DNA of 44,968 nt from a virus. Shown piece by piece: positions 43,049 to 44,968 of the stretch; position 1 is the first letter of the stretch; every line of letters starts with the position of its first letter. The stretch lies in the IMG/VR virus record IMGVR_UViG_3300020215_000076, positions 1-44,968 of that record, one strand, 5' to 3'. The notes under the pieces were generated by a model, which saw only the letters and a program-made list of their open reading frames with translations, did no database searches and was not told the origin of the DNA. Position numbers and translations under genes: made by a program.

Positions 43049-43405
43049 ATGCGAGACCAGAACGCGAACCCGCGCCGGATCGGGGATGGCATCCGGCTCT
43101 CCAGCATCCTCCCGCCCGTCCTTGCGGACATCCGGGAGCGGATGCACCGGGGCGAGCACGTGGACACGGTCGAGCTCCGCCGCGCGCTCAAGGCCTTCCA
43201 GCCCCGCGAGCTCCCGGAACTCGCCCCCAACGGCCTCCCGAAGGTCACACTGGAAGAACTCGCGGAGCACCAGGACTTCGACGCCGCCCAAGAAGCCGCC
43301 GCGCTCCGCCACGGTTTCACGCCGACCGAGATCGACGCCCGCCTGATGGACCCGGACCAGACCGAAGCGGAGGAATTGGGCGACATTGCCCGCGAGGATT
43401 TCTAG
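43049..43405 (+). CDS. First rightward gene, hypothetical 118 aa
   Basis: A near-ideal RBS (AGGAGGTGA at 43037-43045) precedes ATG 43049. The product is acidic and helical (LPPVLADIRERMHRGEHVDTVELRRALKAF..., ITHGF-like PTEIDARLMDPDQTEAEELGDIA), with no helix-turn-helix that I can recognise. As the first gene behind the operator array it is the main candidate for a regulator, antirepressor or early effector. Function unknown. Confidence 0.7.
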   Translation: MRDQNANPRRIGDGIRLSSILPPVLADIRERMHRGEHVDTVELRRALKAFQPRELPELAPNGLPKVTLEELAEHQDFDAAQEAAALRHGFTPTEIDARLMDPDQTEAEELGDIAREDF

Positions 43406-43448
43406 GTCCCTGAACCGTCGGCGCCGTGCGCAAGCGCGACGCCCTCGG

Positions 43449-43459
43449 CTTGAGGACCC
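43449..43459 (+). repeat. Leader motif CTTGAGGACCC, copy before ardA
   Basis: One of four related elements: CTTGAGGACC at 3778, CTTGAGGAAC at 43021, CTTGAGGACCC at 43449 and CTTGAGGACCC at 44100. Each is in a non-coding leader, and three lie upstream of a rightward gene near the control region. Confidence 0.5.
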
Positions 43460-43496
43460 TGGCGCCGCCTGTCGCGGCCCAAGAACGGAGGAACGC

Positions 43497-44027
43497 ATGG
43501 CCATGACGGAAGTGAAGCCCCGGATCTACTGCGGCACGTACGCGAAGTACAACGCCGGAAACCTCGCGGGCGCCTGGCTCGACCTGGAGGATTACACCGA
43601 CACAGACGCGTTCTATGACGCCTGTCGCGAGCTGCACAAGGACGAGACCGACCCCGAGTACATGTTCCAAGACTTCGAGGGCTTCCCCCGCGCGCTCTAC
43701 AGCGAGTCCCCCGACCAGGACAAGCTCGAGAAGCTCTATTCCTGGCTCGGCAAGACCGAGGACGAGCGCGCCATCGTCGCGGCCTACTGGGACAGCATCG
43801 ACGGGGACGCGGACCCGGACACCGCGCTTGAGGCCTACGCCGGGACGTACTCGACCGAGGCCGATTGGGCGGAGGAGTTCCTCAAGGATACCGGCGCGCT
43901 CGAGTCCATCCCCGAAAACCTCCGGTACTACTTCGACTTCGAAGCCTACGCGCGCGATTGCCGCCTGAGCGGTGACGTGACCTTCTGCGATTCCCCCGAG
44001 GGCGTGATGGTCTTCCACAACACCTAG
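43497..44027 (+). CDS. ardA: Antirestriction protein ArdA
   Basis: A 176-aa, strongly acidic protein with the ArdA pattern: IYCGTYAKYNAGNLAGAWLDL (10-30), then FYDACRELHKDETDPEYMFQDFEGFP (about 39-64). ArdA dimers mimic bent B-DNA and block type I restriction (and modification) enzymes. ATG 43497 follows GGAGG. The gene is second behind the control region, so it would be made soon after infection. Length is typical (about 165-180 aa). Confidence 0.88.
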   Translation: MAMTEVKPRIYCGTYAKYNAGNLAGAWLDLEDYTDTDAFYDACRELHKDETDPEYMFQDFEGFPRALYSESPDQDKLEKLYSWLGKTEDERAIVAAYWDSIDGDADPDTALEAYAGTYSTEADWAEEFLKDTGALESIPENLRYYFDFEAYARDCRLSGDVTFCDSPEGVMVFHNT

Positions 44028-44029
44028 GA

Positions 44030-44082
44030 CCGCCCCGCCAGCCTTCCCGCGCCTGTACGCGCGCGGGGAGGCCCCGGGGCGG
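44030..44082 (+). terminator. Two-tier hairpin after ardA
   Basis: The outer stem is 44030-44036 with 44076-44082 (7 bp), and the inner stem is 44041-44052 with 44061-44072 (12 bp, one wobble) around an 8-nt loop. It begins two bases after the ardA stop. No U-tract follows, so it may protect the ardA message or reduce downstream transcription. Confidence 0.5.
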
Positions 44083-44099
44083 CCCTGTAGGCCGCTCAA

Positions 44100-44110
44100 C
44101 TTGAGGACCC
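44100..44110 (+). repeat. Leader motif CTTGAGGACCC, copy before the 53-aa gene
   Basis: Same element as at 43449, 18 bases upstream of the ATG at 44128 and just after the two-tier hairpin. Confidence 0.5.
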
Positions 44111-44127
44111 GAGGAAGGAGGAGCCGT

Positions 44128-44289
44128 ATGCCGAACGTCGTGACCAGGCGCTGCCCCGTCTGTCTGCGCCTCCCCTGCGCCTGCCCCGATCCGGCCGACG
44201 AGTGCGATGAGCACGCCGCGCAAGAGGAGGACGCCTACGTCCGCGAACTGATCGCCCGCTTCGAGCTGGGCGAGCGGAGGACCGCTTGA
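44128..44289 (+). CDS. Zinc-knuckle mini-protein, 53 aa
   Basis: A strong RBS (AAGGAGGAG) precedes ATG 44128. CPVCLRLPCAC near residues 9-19 is a compact metal-binding cluster, followed by an acidic helix (DECDEHAAQEEDAYVRELIARFELG). The stop overlaps the next TTG (TTGA). Confidence 0.62.
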   Translation: MPNVVTRRCPVCLRLPCACPDPADECDEHAAQEEDAYVRELIARFELGERRTA

Positions 44290-44537
44290 CCCTGAAGCCC
44301 CTTTCCAAGGCGAACCGCTACCGCGCCGGCCGCGCGCGGGAGTACGTGCGGCTCCATGCGGTGGACGTGCGGAGCGGCGACGAGCGCGGCGCCAAGCGCG
44401 CCATCCGGGAGGATCTCTCCGCCGTCCTAGTGGACTTCCTGTCGGACCTACTCCACCTGTGCGACGTGGAGCGGCTCGACTTCGCGGAGCTCGAGAGATT
44501 CGCAAGGGCCCAGTACCGGGAGGAGTTGGACGACTAG
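44286..44537 (+). CDS. Hypothetical helical protein, 83 aa
   Basis: TTG 44286 overlaps the previous stop. The product is helical with many charged residues (KANRYRAGRAREYVRLHAVDV..., LSAVLVDFLSDLLHLCDVERLDFAELERFAR). No family is recognised. Confidence 0.58.
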   Translation: MTLKPLSKANRYRAGRAREYVRLHAVDVRSGDERGAKRAIREDLSAVLVDFLSDLLHLCDVERLDFAELERFARAQYREELDD

Positions 44538-44598
44538 TCACGCCCCGACGAGTGACGCGGGGCGCGTGGACAAACGACGAACTGGAGGAAAGAAGCTT

Positions 44599-44808
44599 AT
44601 GGACAACGCGAAGCGCATGAAGACGATGCTGGGCTACCTTCCGTGCAAGGCCAGCGGGATCCCGCTGAATCTGCGCAATCTCCGCACGGCGGAGATCGAG
44701 GGCCTCGCCCGCATGGAGCCCGACTACACCTGGCACCTGACCCCGAAGGGTGAAGCGTTCCTCTCGGGAAAGCTGGCGGCCCCCAAGTCCTCGCGGCGGA
44801 TGGCGTAG
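44599..44808 (+). CDS. Hypothetical protein, winged-helix-like end, 69 aa
   Basis: GGAGG precedes ATG 44599. The sequence TAEIEGLARMEPDYTWHLTPKGEAFLSGKL resembles the end of a winged helix (a helix, then WHLTPKGEAFL), so DNA binding is possible. It is followed 12 bases later by the partial copy of the 76-aa gene. Confidence 0.58.
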   Translation: MDNAKRMKTMLGYLPCKASGIPLNLRNLRTAEIEGLARMEPDYTWHLTPKGEAFLSGKLAAPKSSRRMA

Positions 44809-44968
44809 AAGGAGGATTCTATGGCTATGAAGATCCCGCCACCTCCGCCGAAGCGGAAGGACATGGAGACCCTGGTTAAGGTCTGGGAAAAGGTCCCGGT
44901 CGGAACCCGCGTCAGGTACATCCAGGACGACGGCTCCGAGATCTTGACCAACACGCGCTCCGCGCCCT
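44809..44968 (+). repeat. 160-bp direct repeat, right copy
   Basis: Matches 525-684 except A44841. It reaches the window edge. Confidence 0.9.
44821..44968 (+). CDS. 5' part of the duplicated 76-aa gene
   Basis: ATG 44821 gives the same 49 residues as the gene at 537 (MAMKIPPPPPKRKDMETLVK...). The gene runs off the window. It may be a paralogue or the same gene met again on a circular map. Confidence 0.7.
   Translation, partial: MAMKIPPPPPKRKDMETLVKVWEKVPVGTRVRYIQDDGSEILTNTRSAP

Noticed and set aside
1-44968. Insertion sequences, CRISPR arrays, riboswitches, rRNA genes
   Set aside because: No transposase, regular spacer-repeat array, known riboswitch core or rRNA segment was seen on either strand.

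Overview
The window is almost certainly a nearly complete genome of a temperate, short-tailed (podovirus-like) tailed phage from a GC-rich bacterial host. Evidence: small and large terminase, a portal of about 710 residues, scaffold and major capsid protein in canonical order; adaptor, nozzle and ejection-type proteins but no tape-measure or sheath gene; and a tyrosine integrase beside a tRNA-3'-end-like sequence (candidate attP). The host cannot be named from sequence alone. A 160-bp stretch near the left end (525-684) recurs at the right end (44809-44968) with one silent difference, so the map is probably circular or the contig ends in a repeat.

Layout. (1) A control region (42074-43048) holds five copies of a TCAACGCGTT(G/T)A operator-like site, promoter-like sequences and an odd GC-rich, repeat-rich segment. 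(2) Rightward from it (43049 to the right end, and continuing from position 1 to 17920 if circular) runs an early/accessory arm. It carries an ArdA-type antirestriction protein, some 45 tiny genes (many encoding Cys-rich zinc-ribbon proteins), attP and integrase, a recombination module (Cas4/RecB-like nuclease, putative annealing partner, RusA-like resolvase), a replication initiator and a probable loader, a GroES co-chaperonin, an ASCH protein, a lipoprotein with an HExxH motif, a second catalytic-domain-only tyrosine recombinase, a beta-class DNA methyltransferase and an HNH endonuclease. (3) Leftward from the control region (42073 down to 18128) runs the late block: TerS, TerL, portal, scaffold, capsid, a DnaJ-type zinc-finger protein, adaptor, nozzle, three ejection-type proteins, a 1176-residue virion protein, a glycine-rich adhesin and a terminal set of small membrane/lipoprotein genes that probably includes holin/spanin functions. 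The two arms converge on a hairpin-rich terminator zone at 17921-18127.

One rightward gene (25287-25619) with its own sigma70-like promoter interrupts the late block like a moron. The most unusual content is the concentration of cysteine-rich mini-proteins in the early arm (one has 10 Cys in 37 residues), two chaperone-related proteins (GroES and a J-domain-less DnaJ zinc finger), a degenerate LAGLIDADG protein beside the portal, a gene whose start codon appears to have become ACG, and a tRNA-like element with a very long variable arm. No endolysin, DNA polymerase, helicase or CI-type repressor could be recognised.
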